Positions 1-8,382 of a DNA stretch of 64,000 nucleotides are shown one piece after another (within the stretch, counting starts at the first letter, position 1; every line of letters starts with the position of its first letter). Below the pieces are notes generated by a model. It did no database searches. It was not told the origin of the DNA and saw nothing but the letters and a program-made list of their open reading frames with translations. The position numbers and the translations under genes are program-made. Source of the DNA: Mycobacteroides franklinii (lineage in GTDB: Bacteria; Actinomycetota; Actinomycetes; Mycobacteriales; Mycobacteriaceae); the NCBI RefSeq assembly GCF_002013895.1, contig NZ_MAFQ01000001.1, positions 124,001-188,000 of the forward strand, written 5' to 3'.

Positions 1-297
1 TCACGATGGAAAACACTACCTGCGCTAACTAACTTATCTCTTTGTTCGCAGGTGACCCGTCGTGCGAGGAGCGGGCGGCAACTGTCAATGTCGGCGATCG
101 CGCGATCTGGTGACGAATCACACCAGAGCTCAATCGAATTCTGGTGGTGTACAAGGGATATCACTATCTGCCGGAAACGTTCAATGTGACGCCGGGGTGT
201 GTCGGGCCGGGGTGTGACTTTTGTCGTATGTGAAAGCTGGTGGGGCGGAAGTTGGCGCCAGGGGAAGCGCCAGGTAGAACTAGGGCTGGTCTGCCAG
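1..297. other. Gene-free stretch upstream of tRNA-Leu
   Basis: I see no convincing coding region here. A 7-bp inverted repeat (121-127 CACCAGA, 140-146 TCTGGTG) could be a weak terminator for a gene left of the window. The reading frame open across 199-381 runs through the tRNA and is not believed. Confidence 0.5.
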
Positions 298-371
298 GCC
301 CCCATAGCCCAATTGGCAGAGGCAGCGGACTTAAAATCCGCCAAGTGTCGGTTCGAGTCCGACTGGGGGCA
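298..371 (+). tRNA. tRNA-Leu, anticodon TAA (UUA codons)
   Basis: The cloverleaf folds cleanly. The 7-bp acceptor pairs GCCCCCA (298-304) with TGGGGGC (364-370), followed by discriminator A371 and encoded CC. The D arm is short. The anticodon stem GCGGA/TCCGC carries loop CTTAAAA, so the anticodon is TAA, and the T arm is GTCGG-TTCGAGT-CCGAC. By codon it charges leucine and reads the rare UUA codon. The variable region is only 5 nt (CAAGT), whereas tRNA-Leu is usually a class II tRNA with a long variable arm. The identity therefore rests on the anticodon. Confidence 0.93.
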
Positions 372-475
372 CCGAGTATGAAGCGTTAAGGCACGGGATT
401 GACGCTCGTTTCGTCCAGCCGCCGCTCTAGGCGCAAACCCTGTACAGCGGGCCCACCACAGTCATACATTGAGCC

Positions 476-1720
476 GTGGAGCCAAAACGGCTCACGAGCC
501 GACCCATGAGGCTGATGCCAGCAGCGAAGGCGCCGTCGTTGCGGGTCATGGTCGTCGGCGCCGGTGTCGGCGGAATCTCCATCGCGCGGGGGTTATTGCG
601 CGACGGCCATGACGTGACCGTTTACGAGCAGCGTCCGGATGTGCACGCTGGTGGCGGTGCGGTGACCATCTGGTCGAATGGCGCCACGGTGCTGCGGCAG
701 CTGGGCGTGGATATGGACCGGGCCGGCCAGCAGCTGTCCACCGTGCGGGTCATGACGTCGACGGGGCACCCGCTGGCGACGTTGGACGTGGCCACGATCG
801 CCGACCGGCTGGGCGAGCCGGTTCGGATGGTTCCGCGTCATGTCCTGCTCGATCGGCTGCTGAAAGACTTTCCTGCGGAACGTATTCGGCGCAATGCCCG
901 CGCCATCGGAGCGGTGGCCAACGGCGAGGGGGCGCGGGTCGAGTTCGCGGATGGCAGTGTGGCCGAGGGAGACCTGGTGATCGGAGCCGACGGTAGGCAT
1001 TCGATGGTCCGCGATGTCGTCGGCGCGGGGCACGGAGAACCGACCGGCTGGTGCAGCTGGCAGGGACTGGCCGCCTTCCCGAACGGCGCCGACGAGCGCG
1101 TCGCCTTCGTCGTCATCGGTGAGCGCGCAAGCCTCGGCCTGTGGCCGGCCGGAGGCTCCGAGGTGCAGTGGTGGTTCGACCTGCCCTGGTCGCCCGGCTT
1201 TGTCAGGCCGGCACGCCCGATCGACATGATCAGGTCCACGTTCACCGGATGGTCCGAGCCTGTCGACCGAGTGCTTGCGACACTCACCGACGACGATCTG
1301 GCCCATTCGCCCTATCCCCATTTCCGGCATCCCATTCCCCGGCCAGGCCACGGCGTGCTGACCCTGCTCGGCGATGCGGCCCACACCATGCCGCCCACCC
1401 TCGCGCAAGGGGCCAACCAGGCACTGCTCGACACGATGGTGCTGTGCAAGGCGGTTTCGGAATTCCAGCGCGGCGCCAACACCGACCTGCCTGATGCGCT
1501 GCGCTGGTATGAGAAAACCCGTCGACGCCGTGCTGCGGCCGTGTCCCGGGTTGCCTCGCTTCAGGTTTCGCACGGTGAGGCCGTGCTGAGGACGGCAGCG
1601 ATGGTCTCGGACCGTTTCATGACATGGGCACTGGCGACGTTCTTGCAGTCGGTGAGTCACCGCCGGATGGCCGCTGACATCAACCGGGCCCTCTCCGCCG
1701 ATACAGCCTGCCGGCGGTGA
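476..1720 (+). CDS. FAD-dependent aromatic-ring-type monooxygenase
   Basis: 414 aa, GTG start. It is a class A flavin monooxygenase of the p-hydroxybenzoate-hydroxylase fold, expected to hydroxylate a small organic substrate with NAD(P)H and O2. Visible motifs are the N-terminal Rossmann GAGVGG (residues 28-33), the NAD(P)H/FAD motif GDLVIGADG (166-174) and the second FAD motif GDAAHTMPP (300-308). A -10-like TACATT (465-470) lies 5 nt before the GTG, which suggests a leaderless message. The stop overlaps the next start (GTGA), so it heads a three-gene operon. TetX-type drug oxygenases share this fold, but no adjacent regulator or other feature here supports drug inactivation. Substrate unknown. 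Confidence 0.85.
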   Translation: MEPKRLTSRPMRLMPAAKAPSLRVMVVGAGVGGISIARGLLRDGHDVTVYEQRPDVHAGGGAVTIWSNGATVLRQLGVDMDRAGQQLSTVRVMTSTGHPLATLDVATIADRLGEPVRMVPRHVLLDRLLKDFPAERIRRNARAIGAVANGEGARVEFADGSVAEGDLVIGADGRHSMVRDVVGAGHGEPTGWCSWQGLAAFPNGADERVAFVVIGERASLGLWPAGGSEVQWWFDLPWSPGFVRPARPIDMIRSTFTGWSEPVDRVLATLTDDDLAHSPYPHFRHPIPRPGHGVLTLLGDAAHTMPPTLAQGANQALLDTMVLCKAVSEFQRGANTDLPDALRWYEKTRRRRAAAVSRVASLQVSHGEAVLRTAAMVSDRFMTWALATFLQSVSHRRMAADINRALSADTACRR

Positions 1721-2319
1721 GCGCGATGCCGGCCGACGCCGTCCGTGTGCGAGGCGCGATCGACGCGCCCTCGCGCTGGCTCTTTATCGTCAAATGGTGC
1801 GTGCTGGCGGTCCCCCACTACCCCATATTGATCGTCCTTTATGCGATGTATCCGGTGCTGACCGTCGTCGCCGGTATCGCAATCTTGTTCACCGGCCGAT
1901 ATCCGCGGACCATCTTCGACGTCAACGTCGGGGTACTGCGTTGGTCCTGGCGGGTGATGAACTACCGGTTTCCGATGAACAGCACAGATAGGTACCCACC
2001 TTTCACGCTTGCCGCGCGGCCCGACTATCCCGGCGAACTCGACGTCGACTATCCGGAACAACTCACCCAATGGGCAGTGCTGGTGAAGCTGCTGCTGGCA
2101 CTGCCGCAGGTCATCATCTGCTGGGCCATGGAGCCCCTGCTGCAGGTTCTGGCCGTGATTTCCGCGGTGCGGTTGTTGGCCAGAGGCACGGTGTCGCAAG
2201 ACATGTTCGACCTCCTCATGGGAATCGTGCGGTGGCGTTACCGGGTGGCCGTGTACGTCTCGTTGATGTCCGACGAATATCCGCCATTCCGCATGGAATT
2301 GGGTGGTGGCGGAACGTGA
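1717..2319 (+). CDS. DUF4389-type membrane protein
   Basis: 200 aa, GTG start in a 4-bp overlap with the preceding stop. The protein is an internal duplication. Each half has a hydrophobic segment pair (about residues 22-60 and 118-150) followed by a D-V-N/L-x-G-V/I-x-R-W-x-W/Y-R-V motif and a YPPF motif (in NSTDRYPPF and SDEYPPF). This layout matches DUF4389 proteins, whose biochemical role is unknown. Its position between an oxidoreductase and a methyltransferase, with 4-bp and 3-bp overlaps, implies translational coupling and a membrane-linked job in the same process. Confidence 0.75.
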   Translation: MSAMPADAVRVRGAIDAPSRWLFIVKWCVLAVPHYPILIVLYAMYPVLTVVAGIAILFTGRYPRTIFDVNVGVLRWSWRVMNYRFPMNSTDRYPPFTLAARPDYPGELDVDYPEQLTQWAVLVKLLLALPQVIICWAMEPLLQVLAVISAVRLLARGTVSQDMFDLLMGIVRWRYRVAVYVSLMSDEYPPFRMELGGGGT

Positions 2320-2939
2320 AGCACCGTAATCCGTTGTTCCCCTATGTATATCGGCTCGGCATGCCGATATTCGACCGGCTGTTCTACCACCGATACCGGC
2401 GCGAGGCGATGAGCCTTGCGACCGGCAGGCTGCTGATTGTGGGAGTTGGCCCGGGAACCGACCTCATGTTTGTGCCGCCCGCAGTGACATCGGTCGCGGC
2501 GGTCGAGCCGGAGGCGGCGATGCGTCGGATGGCCGGCGCCCTCGCCCGTCGCCGCGGCGTTGACGTCGACATCCTGGATGGGGTCGGGGAGTCGATACCG
2601 TTCCCGGACAACAGTTTCGACTCGGTGCATGTCGGGCTGGTGTTGTGCTCGGTGGACGATGTGGCCGCGACCCTCGGCGAGATCCGGCGGGTGCTCGTCC
2701 CGGGAGGCAGGTTGGTGGTCCTCGAGCATGTCCGCGGGGACGGCGTGATGGGGTGGTTCCAGGATCTGATCGCCACGCCATGGTCGTGGCTTGCCTCCGG
2801 GTGCGAGCCGAACCGCCGGACCGTCGAAGCGATTGCCGCCGCCGGATTCGATACCAGGGGACTGCGCAACGTCCGGCGGACCCTGGTGCCGCCGCCCTGC
2901 ACACCTCACCTGCAAGGCGTCGCTACCGTAGTCGAGTAG
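2316..2939 (+). CDS. Class I SAM-dependent methyltransferase
   Basis: 207 aa from GTG 2316, which overlaps the previous stop (GTGA). The frame stays open further upstream, but only this start fits the operon spacing. The SAM-binding motif I is GVGPGTD (residues 43-49), the acidic motif II region follows near residue 64, and the post-II segment PFPDNSFDSV (95-104) is typical of Methyltransf_11/UbiE-like enzymes. It is the last gene of the operon with the monooxygenase and the DUF4389 protein. A hydroxylation-then-methylation pair acting on a lipid or quinone-like molecule is my inference. The gene is convergent with the ABC exporter 28 bp away. Confidence 0.82.
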   Translation: MKHRNPLFPYVYRLGMPIFDRLFYHRYRREAMSLATGRLLIVGVGPGTDLMFVPPAVTSVAAVEPEAAMRRMAGALARRRGVDVDILDGVGESIPFPDNSFDSVHVGLVLCSVDDVAATLGEIRRVLVPGGRLVVLEHVRGDGVMGWFQDLIATPWSWLASGCEPNRRTVEAIAAAGFDTRGLRNVRRTLVPPPCTPHLQGVATVVE

Positions 2940-2967
2940 TGCTATCCGACATGGCTATTCGATCTGG

Positions 2968-5499
2968 TTATTCGATGCTGACGGCCTCGATGATGTTCAG
3001 CCGTGCCGCGCGCCGTGCGGGTGGAACCGAGCCCAACAGGCTGATCGCCAGCGCCCCTGCGGTGAAGACCACCGCCATCGGGCTCGGACGGAAGGTGACG
3101 GTGAAGTTCATGACGGTGCCGCTGACGAGGCTGAACAGCCACTGATCGACCAGACCGACCAGCAGCCCCGAGACACCGCCCACGACGCCGATGGCCGCGG
3201 CCTCGGCAAGAACCATGCCCAAGGTGTACCGGCGGCTGGAACCCATCGCCCGCAGCACACCGATTTCTCGGCGTCGTTCGAGTACCGAAAGCGTCAACGT
3301 GTTCAGCAGCGCGACCGCGGCGACGAACACCACGATGATCCACACGGCGTTGGCGATCAGCATGCTCTGGTGCAGTGGGGCTTCCAAACCGGCCAACGCC
3401 GTAGGGCCGTCGTACACGTAGTTCGGTGCGGGCACCACAGCGCGAACGTCGGCCAGCAGCCGTCCCGGATCAGCGCCATCCACGGCGGTGACTTGCAGTG
3501 TCGTCGTGCCCGGGCGGTCAAACCATGCCCGCAGGTGATCCAGGCTCATCCCCACGGTGCCGATGACCGTCGAGAAATAGGGCACCAGAGCCAGCACGGG
3601 CGTGCGCTGCGGACCATGGGGTGTTTGCAACTGCAGCTCGTCGCCCACCTGGACGCCGAGAGTCTTGCCCAGGTTCTGCGAGAGCACCACGCCCCGGCCG
3701 GCGAGCACGTCATGACGTACCCGTGCGTCGAGCGCACGGAAAAGCGGATCGTGGGTGCCGGGGGAGAATCCATCGAGCATCACGCGGGTGCCGCCGACCA
3801 CGGCGAATCCAGAGGCGCCTTCGGCGACGTTCGCGACGCCAGGGACCGCAGCCACCTTCTCGGTAAGACCTTGCGGCAGAGCATCGGTGGGGTAGCGGTC
3901 GGGGGAGCTTGCGCTCACCCAGACATCGACATCGGCGACGGGCGCGAAGATGTCGCGCGCGGATCGGATCATGTCGTTGTTCGTCCCGGTGATCACCACG
4001 GTGGTGACCACGGCGATGAGCACGGTCATCACGGTGGCCCACACCCGCCGCGGCGCGCGCTGTACGGTCGGTGCCGCCAGCGCCCCGGGTGAACCGAACA
4101 TTCGTGCCACCGTGGCTGTCGCGCTGACGATGGGTCCGGCGAGCGCGAAGCCCAACGCGATCTCGGCGACGAACAGGGCGGCGATCGCGACGAAGGCGAG
4201 CACCCCTGGTTGGTAGAGCACCGTCAGGACCGACGCTGCCAACACGGCCACGGCCATAACTCCGCTGACGATACGTAACCAACGCGGCACGTTGTCGGCC
4301 ACGGAAACCCCAACGGGTGCCAGCGCCTCGATCGGTGACACTTTGTACACCTGCCGGGCAGCCATCGCCGACGCGGCAACGCTGGTGAGTACCGTCGCGG
4401 CGACGGCCGCCGGGATCGCATAGTCGGGTAGCCAGTACTCGATGCGGGCTTCGAGGCCCTGGGTGACCGTCGGCGGCAAACGGCCAATTGCCTTTTGGCC
4501 CAGCAGTATTCCGAGGGACGAACCGATGGTGCCACCGATCAGCCCGAGGATCGCAGCCTCGGCGAGCATGTCGCGAACGATCGTCACGCGGCCGCCGCCG
4601 ATTGCGCGCAGCATCGAGATGACCGGGCGGCGTTGGGCAATCGCCATGGTCATCGTCGTATAGATCAGGAACGCCCCAACCACCAACGCAACCGCCGCGC
4701 CCATCAGAGCCATGTAGTTCATGAGCTTGACACCGTCGCCTGCCCGCACCGCCCGCAGGCTCGGATCAGCGACGATCGCCCGTCCGTTCACGGCGGCTGT
4801 GACCCCATCCCGGACTGCGGCGAGATCGGCACCCGGTGCCGTGGTGACCAGAATCGAATCGAGCTGACCTTGCCGTCCGGTGATTTCCTGCGCCAACGGC
4901 AGTGGGGCAAGCACATAGTGCCCACCGTTGAGATCTGCGAGTTGCCTGCCCTGGAGCACCTCGGCGACGGTGACCGAACCTGAGCCGAGCCGGAATGTAT
5001 CGCCCTTCGCATGCCCGACGGACGGTCCGATCTGGACACCGGCGGCCGTCCGCGATGGCGCGTCAACCTTGACTCCGACAGCATCTTTCAAGGCGCCTTC
5101 CAGCGCGGCGCTGCGGTCGTCGGCGCCGAACAGCAGAACCGGCTCCGTATCTGTGGGTGCGGACGTCCGGATCATCGGCGCGGCGGTCGCGACTCCGGGA
5201 ATCTTGGTGACATCGGCCAATACCGCTTCGGGGAACCCCGCATCGGTGATACCCGATACCTCGAGTGCGGCGACTCCGGCGACTCCGTCCGCCAACCGGT
5301 TGACCGACCCGGTGATCGACCCGAAGATTCCGAATATCGCGACGAGATACATTGCAGAAACTGCCATTACGGCGGTCGAGGCGATGGTGCGTCGACGATG
5401 TACGGTCAATTCGCGCAGACTGAACACACGTAGCCTGCTCGCTGCGGCGGCGATGGTGGCTCCGGGGCCGTGCTGCTCCTCGCGTCCGCGGCCACTCAC
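2968..5499 (-). CDS. ABC transporter permease, duplicated FtsX/MacB type
   Basis: 843 aa. The protein has two FtsX-like permease units. The first membrane helix lies near residues 38-60. A large extracytoplasmic domain follows, then three helices near residues 265-375. A second helix cluster near 410-500, another extracytoplasmic domain and a final three-helix block (about 725-830) complete it. Both units carry the FtsX signature of Arg-rich juxtamembrane text (for example LERRREIGVLRAMG). It overlaps the ATPase gene by 4 bp, so the two form one exporter, probably for lipids, lipoproteins or peptides. The substrate cannot be read from sequence. Confidence 0.88.
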   Translation of the reverse strand: MSGRGREEQHGPGATIAAAASRLRVFSLRELTVHRRRTIASTAVMAVSAMYLVAIFGIFGSITGSVNRLADGVAGVAALEVSGITDAGFPEAVLADVTKIPGVATAAPMIRTSAPTDTEPVLLFGADDRSAALEGALKDAVGVKVDAPSRTAAGVQIGPSVGHAKGDTFRLGSGSVTVAEVLQGRQLADLNGGHYVLAPLPLAQEITGRQGQLDSILVTTAPGADLAAVRDGVTAAVNGRAIVADPSLRAVRAGDGVKLMNYMALMGAAVALVVGAFLIYTTMTMAIAQRRPVISMLRAIGGGRVTIVRDMLAEAAILGLIGGTIGSSLGILLGQKAIGRLPPTVTQGLEARIEYWLPDYAIPAAVAATVLTSVAASAMAARQVYKVSPIEALAPVGVSVADNVPRWLRIVSGVMAVAVLAASVLTVLYQPGVLAFVAIAALFVAEIALGFALAGPIVSATATVARMFGSPGALAAPTVQRAPRRVWATVMTVLIAVVTTVVITGTNNDMIRSARDIFAPVADVDVWVSASSPDRYPTDALPQGLTEKVAAVPGVANVAEGASGFAVVGGTRVMLDGFSPGTHDPLFRALDARVRHDVLAGRGVVLSQNLGKTLGVQVGDELQLQTPHGPQRTPVLALVPYFSTVIGTVGMSLDHLRAWFDRPGTTTLQVTAVDGADPGRLLADVRAVVPAPNYVYDGPTALAGLEAPLHQSMLIANAVWIIVVFVAAVALLNTLTLSVLERRREIGVLRAMGSSRRYTLGMVLAEAAAIGVVGGVSGLLVGLVDQWLFSLVSGTVMNFTVTFRPSPMAVVFTAGALAISLLGSVPPARRAARLNIIEAVSIE

Positions 5500-6233
5500 C
5501 CTGGCGCCACCGACATCTCGTCGGAACCGAGCCGGCCGTCCTGCAGTGTGATGACCCGATCGGTTGCCGCGGCGGCGTCGGCGTTGTGGGTCACCATCAC
5601 CACCAGGCGGCCGGAGCCTTCTTCATGGGCGACCTCGGCGAGCAGAGCCAGAATGGCAGTACCCGTATGGGAATCCAGGTTCCCGGTGGGCTCGTCGGCA
5701 AGGATCAGCGGTGGGTCCATCATCATGGCTCGTGCCACCGCGACGCGTTGCATCTCGCCGCCGGACAGTTCGGCCGGGCGGTGTTCGGTCCGCTTACCGA
5801 GGCCGACCCGGTCCAGCAGCCGAACCGCGTCCGCCTTCACCTTGCCGAGGCGGACGCCGTCGAGCAGCTTCGGCACCGCCACGTTCTCCCACGCCGAGAG
5901 CGTGGGCAGCAGGTTGAAGAACTGAAAGACGAACCCGACCCGATGATGGCGGAACTCCGACTGTTGCTCGTCGCGGAGCCTGCCGATCTCTTCACCGTCG
6001 AAGGTGATCGATCCCGAGTCGGGGGAGTCCAACGCCCCGAGCAGATGCAGCAGTGTGCTTTTCCCCGCCCCTGATGGCCCGACAATCGAGACGAACTGGC
6101 CGCCGGACAGGCGCAGGCTGATCTCGTCGAGGGCGCGCACCGTCTGCCCGCCAACCCTGTACTCGCGCACTACATTGCGCAGTTCGATGGCCAGTTCGCG
6201 CTGGGGTGTATCGGCGTTGTCCAGTTGTCTCAA
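5496..6233 (-). CDS. ABC transporter ATP-binding protein (LolD/MacB type)
   Basis: 245 aa. Walker A GPSGAGKST (residues 52-60), Q-loop region VFQFFNLLPTL (about 102-112), signature LSGGEMQR (156-163) and Walker B LILADEP (176-182) followed by TGNLD are all intact. This subfamily powers FtsX-type permeases by mechanotransmission, and the permease gene directly downstream overlaps it by 4 bp. The start used is TTG at 6233, preceded by GGGAGG at a spacing of 5; no better start is seen nearby. Confidence 0.92.
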   Translation of the reverse strand: MRQLDNADTPQRELAIELRNVVREYRVGGQTVRALDEISLRLSGGQFVSIVGPSGAGKSTLLHLLGALDSPDSGSITFDGEEIGRLRDEQQSEFRHHRVGFVFQFFNLLPTLSAWENVAVPKLLDGVRLGKVKADAVRLLDRVGLGKRTEHRPAELSGGEMQRVAVARAMMMDPPLILADEPTGNLDSHTGTAILALLAEVAHEEGSGRLVVMVTHNADAAAATDRVITLQDGRLGSDEMSVAPG

Positions 6234-6362
6234 GGTGGCCTCCCGCGAGACCGAGTTACCCGGCGCGCGGAGGCGCGGTCGGGATATGCGGAGCCTACTC
6301 CGGGCTGCCTCGTCAAATGTGGGCTTGCGTGAGGTTTTCCGGTGAGCCCTACAACTCCGCCG

Positions 6363-6851
6363 CTAGGTCCCTGGGCAGTTCTCCGCGCGTATCTCAAGGG
6401 GTTTCTTATCGGTCCTGTCCTTGAGATTGGGGATCTTTCCGCTGATCACAACGGTTCTGTCGGTCTTCGTCACCGTCATGGGTTCTCCGCCAGTGGATGT
6501 GGTTTCCCAGAAATAGTCAGCGCCAACCCCTTTCACCTGCAGGGAGTTCACCGCCAATGAAGGGTGGATTCGGATATCCGCCATGACCTCACCCTCGCCC
6601 GTCCCCTCAACCTTGGACATGGCCAGGATGTTCTGCCCGTCCCCGATGCAGGTCGGACCGGCCTGAAGTGCCAGGGGCTTGCCATCGAAGATGACTCTGA
6701 GCGCTGGGGTATCGGATTGCCCCCGGCCGGATGCAGTGGACGGCGACCCTGTCTGCGTGACGGGGCTCCCGTGGGCACACGCTACGAGGCACAGCATGGC
6801 TGCACTGCCGATGGCAGCCGTCAGGTGCGGCCGGCGCATGTCTAACCGCAC
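6363..6851 (-). CDS. LpqH (19 kDa antigen)-like lipoprotein
   Basis: 162 aa. The signal peptide is followed by a lipobox ending LVAC near residues 22-25, then a Ser/Thr/Gly-rich linker, then a beta-rich domain containing a T-C-I-G segment and a second Cys near the C terminus (ENC). This arrangement fits the mycobacterial LpqH family of cell-wall lipoproteins, some of which are TLR2 ligands. It sits 6 bp after the DUF3060 gene on the same strand and is probably co-transcribed. M1 or M5 (MRRPHLT) could be the start. I cannot tell LpqH from its paralogues. Confidence 0.72.
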   Translation of the reverse strand: MRLDMRRPHLTAAIGSAAMLCLVACAHGSPVTQTGSPSTASGRGQSDTPALRVIFDGKPLALQAGPTCIGDGQNILAMSKVEGTGEGEVMADIRIHPSLAVNSLQVKGVGADYFWETTSTGGEPMTVTKTDRTVVISGKIPNLKDRTDKKPLEIRAENCPGT

Positions 6852-6857
6852 TGAGGC

Positions 6858-7493
6858 TCAGCCCTGTTCCACGGTGTTGTTGCCGCCCGACTGGGAGACC
6901 TCGGGCTCTCCGGAGTGATAGCTGACCTTGTTGTTGAAGCCCGAGACGCCGATCTTCTCCGCGGTCTCGACGCTCACCGCGTTTTCGACGCCAGAGACGG
7001 TGAGGGAATCGCAATTCCCTGCTATGTCAACGGTATTGGACACTCCGCTGACGTTGACCGAGCAGCCGTCACAGTTCACGGCGATGTTCTTGCGAGTGCC
7101 GGAGACGCTGAAGGTCGAACCCGCGGGCACGTAAGTCGGCCCCGGCGCTGCGGTAGACGACGGCGTCACTGCGGTCCGGGCCGGAGATTTCACGACGGTT
7201 GACCTGGCGGGCCCCGTGCTGGTCGGGGCCGAATCTGTGGGAACGCGATGGGGGAGCGTTGGTTTGGCGGCGTAGAAGATGAGCCCGGCCACTCCCGCGA
7301 TGATTGCCGCGGAGAGGAAAGCGAACCGCCACAGGAGCTTGCGGGCGGAAGGCTCCGGGGTCTGCGCCGGGCCGTACACCGGCGGTGGATACGGGCTTTG
7401 GGACGGGACACCCAGTTCGGAATATCGTGCCCGCTCGCTCAGCGGACGTTCCAGCTCCCGGATTCTTGCCTCGGGATCATCATCGGACTCCAC
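6858..7493 (-). CDS. DUF3060 membrane-anchored protein
   Basis: About 211 aa from GTG 7493 (first residues VESDDDPEARIREL, matching the usual N terminus of this family). The open frame extends to 7850, but that part is antisense to the VOC gene. Order: acidic/Arg-rich cytoplasmic head, one transmembrane helix (about residues 60-82), a Ser/Thr/Pro linker, then a DUF3060 domain of short beta repeats with the pattern VSG-x-x-N-x-V. Two Cys (CDGC) lie early in the repeats. Function unknown, probably exposed on the outer face of the membrane. It pairs with the downstream lipoprotein gene. Confidence 0.72.
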   Translation of the reverse strand: MESDDDPEARIRELERPLSERARYSELGVPSQSPYPPPVYGPAQTPEPSARKLLWRFAFLSAAIIAGVAGLIFYAAKPTLPHRVPTDSAPTSTGPARSTVVKSPARTAVTPSSTAAPGPTYVPAGSTFSVSGTRKNIAVNCDGCSVNVSGVSNTVDIAGNCDSLTVSGVENAVSVETAEKIGVSGFNNKVSYHSGEPEVSQSGGNNTVEQG

Positions 7494-7541
7494 CTGCAGA
7501 TGGTCCCACAGTGAGCCCCTCCGAGCGGTAGCGTTTCTCTT

Positions 7542-7931
7542 ATGGGGTCCACCGAGATTGTCGCCGCTGAACCGCAATTGTTTGTCACCGATCTCGAACG
7601 CGCCCTCGCCTTCTACGTAGACAAGCTCGGCTTCCAGGTGACCTTCACCTACGGCGAACCGGCCTTCTACGGGCAGGTGCGGCGCGGCGGGGCGAGCTTG
7701 AATCTGCGCAAGGTGGCCGGCCCGGTGTTCGACGGTAATTTTCTTGCCACGGAACGCGATCCGCTTGCCGCCACGCTCACGACGTATAAGCTGGGCCCGC
7801 TGCACGACGAGTATCGGGCCGCGGGTGTGGACTTCCACCAGCCGCTGCAAGACGAGGAGTGGGGCAGCGTCACCTTCATCGTGAGGGATCCTGACGGCAA
7901 TCTCATTCTGTTCTCCGGCGCCGAAGCCTAA
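7542..7931 (+). CDS. VOC (glyoxalase/bleomycin resistance) superfamily protein
   Basis: 129 aa. The beta-alpha-beta-beta-beta modules of the vicinal-oxygen-chelate fold are evident: FVTDLERALAFYVDKLGF near residues 14-31 and FIVRDPDGNLILFSG near the C terminus. Members include glyoxalases, dioxygenases and drug-binding proteins. The usual metal ligands are not all obvious, so a specific reaction is not assigned. A TAGCGT box (7529-7534) lies 7 nt before the ATG, which points to a leaderless mRNA. It is divergent from the DUF3060 gene with 48 bp between starts. Confidence 0.8.
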   Translation: MGSTEIVAAEPQLFVTDLERALAFYVDKLGFQVTFTYGEPAFYGQVRRGGASLNLRKVAGPVFDGNFLATERDPLAATLTTYKLGPLHDEYRAAGVDFHQPLQDEEWGSVTFIVRDPDGNLILFSGAEA

Positions 7932-7967
7932 AAGAATCTCTCGCTATCGAGGCGCCCCGGGGACACA

Positions 7968-8351
7968 ATGGGCGACATGGAATTGCCAATCTCGTTCGAC
8001 GGACTCGCAACCGACGGCGGTAGGTCGATCGTCTACGGCGAGCCCTATACGACCGCCGACGGCACTATGGTCATCACGGTCGCCAAGGTGCGAAGCCGCG
8101 GTCGCAGCCCAGAGGGTGAAGCTCTGGAGACACTTGCCAGACCGCTGGGTGTATTCGTCGTCAAAGACGGTGACGCTCAATGGCGCCCGGCCTTTAATGC
8201 TGACCGGGCCTCGACGTTGGGCATCCTCACCGGCATGCTCGCGGCGGTATTGGGGCTCGCGGCCGTCATCCGCCGACCGCCGTGGCCAGATCTCACCGCG
8301 CCGGGCTGGTCGCCCGCGGAGAATCCGCAGTGGTGGCGCGGCAGGCGCTGA
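7968..8351 (+). CDS. YtfJ/GerW-like domain protein with C-terminal membrane helix
   Basis: 127 aa (ATG 7968, alternative ATG 7977). Residues about 20-45 read VYGEPYTTADGTMVITVAKV and residues about 60-75 read RPLGVFVVKDGDAQW. This is the pattern of the YtfJ/GerW family, named for a Bacillus spore-coat/germination protein but present in many non-sporulating actinobacteria. A transmembrane helix follows (about 84-102), then a short Trp/Pro-rich tail. The glycine-rich centre of the Bacillus protein is missing. Function in mycobacteria unknown. The assignment is by eye from the motif pattern. Confidence 0.55.
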   Translation: MGDMELPISFDGLATDGGRSIVYGEPYTTADGTMVITVAKVRSRGRSPEGEALETLARPLGVFVVKDGDAQWRPAFNADRASTLGILTGMLAAVLGLAAVIRRPPWPDLTAPGWSPAENPQWWRGRR

Positions 8352-8382
8352 CTGCTCAGCGCCCGCCGCAGCCGAGTGATCC

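Noticed and set aside
298..371. tRNA-Leu as phage or island attachment site
   Set aside because: No integrase, no repeat of the tRNA 3' end and no phage genes follow it.
199..381. 60-codon frame over the tRNA
   Set aside because: It reads through the whole tRNA-Leu and has no start site or protein character.
593..1660. Long minus-strand frame of about 355 codons
   Set aside because: Antisense shadow of the FAD monooxygenase caused by high GC at third positions; His/Arg/Gly-rich with no domain.
476..1720. Tetracycline-inactivating TetX-type enzyme
   Set aside because: The fold is the same, but nothing in the context (regulator, resistance genes) or visible residues supports that substrate.
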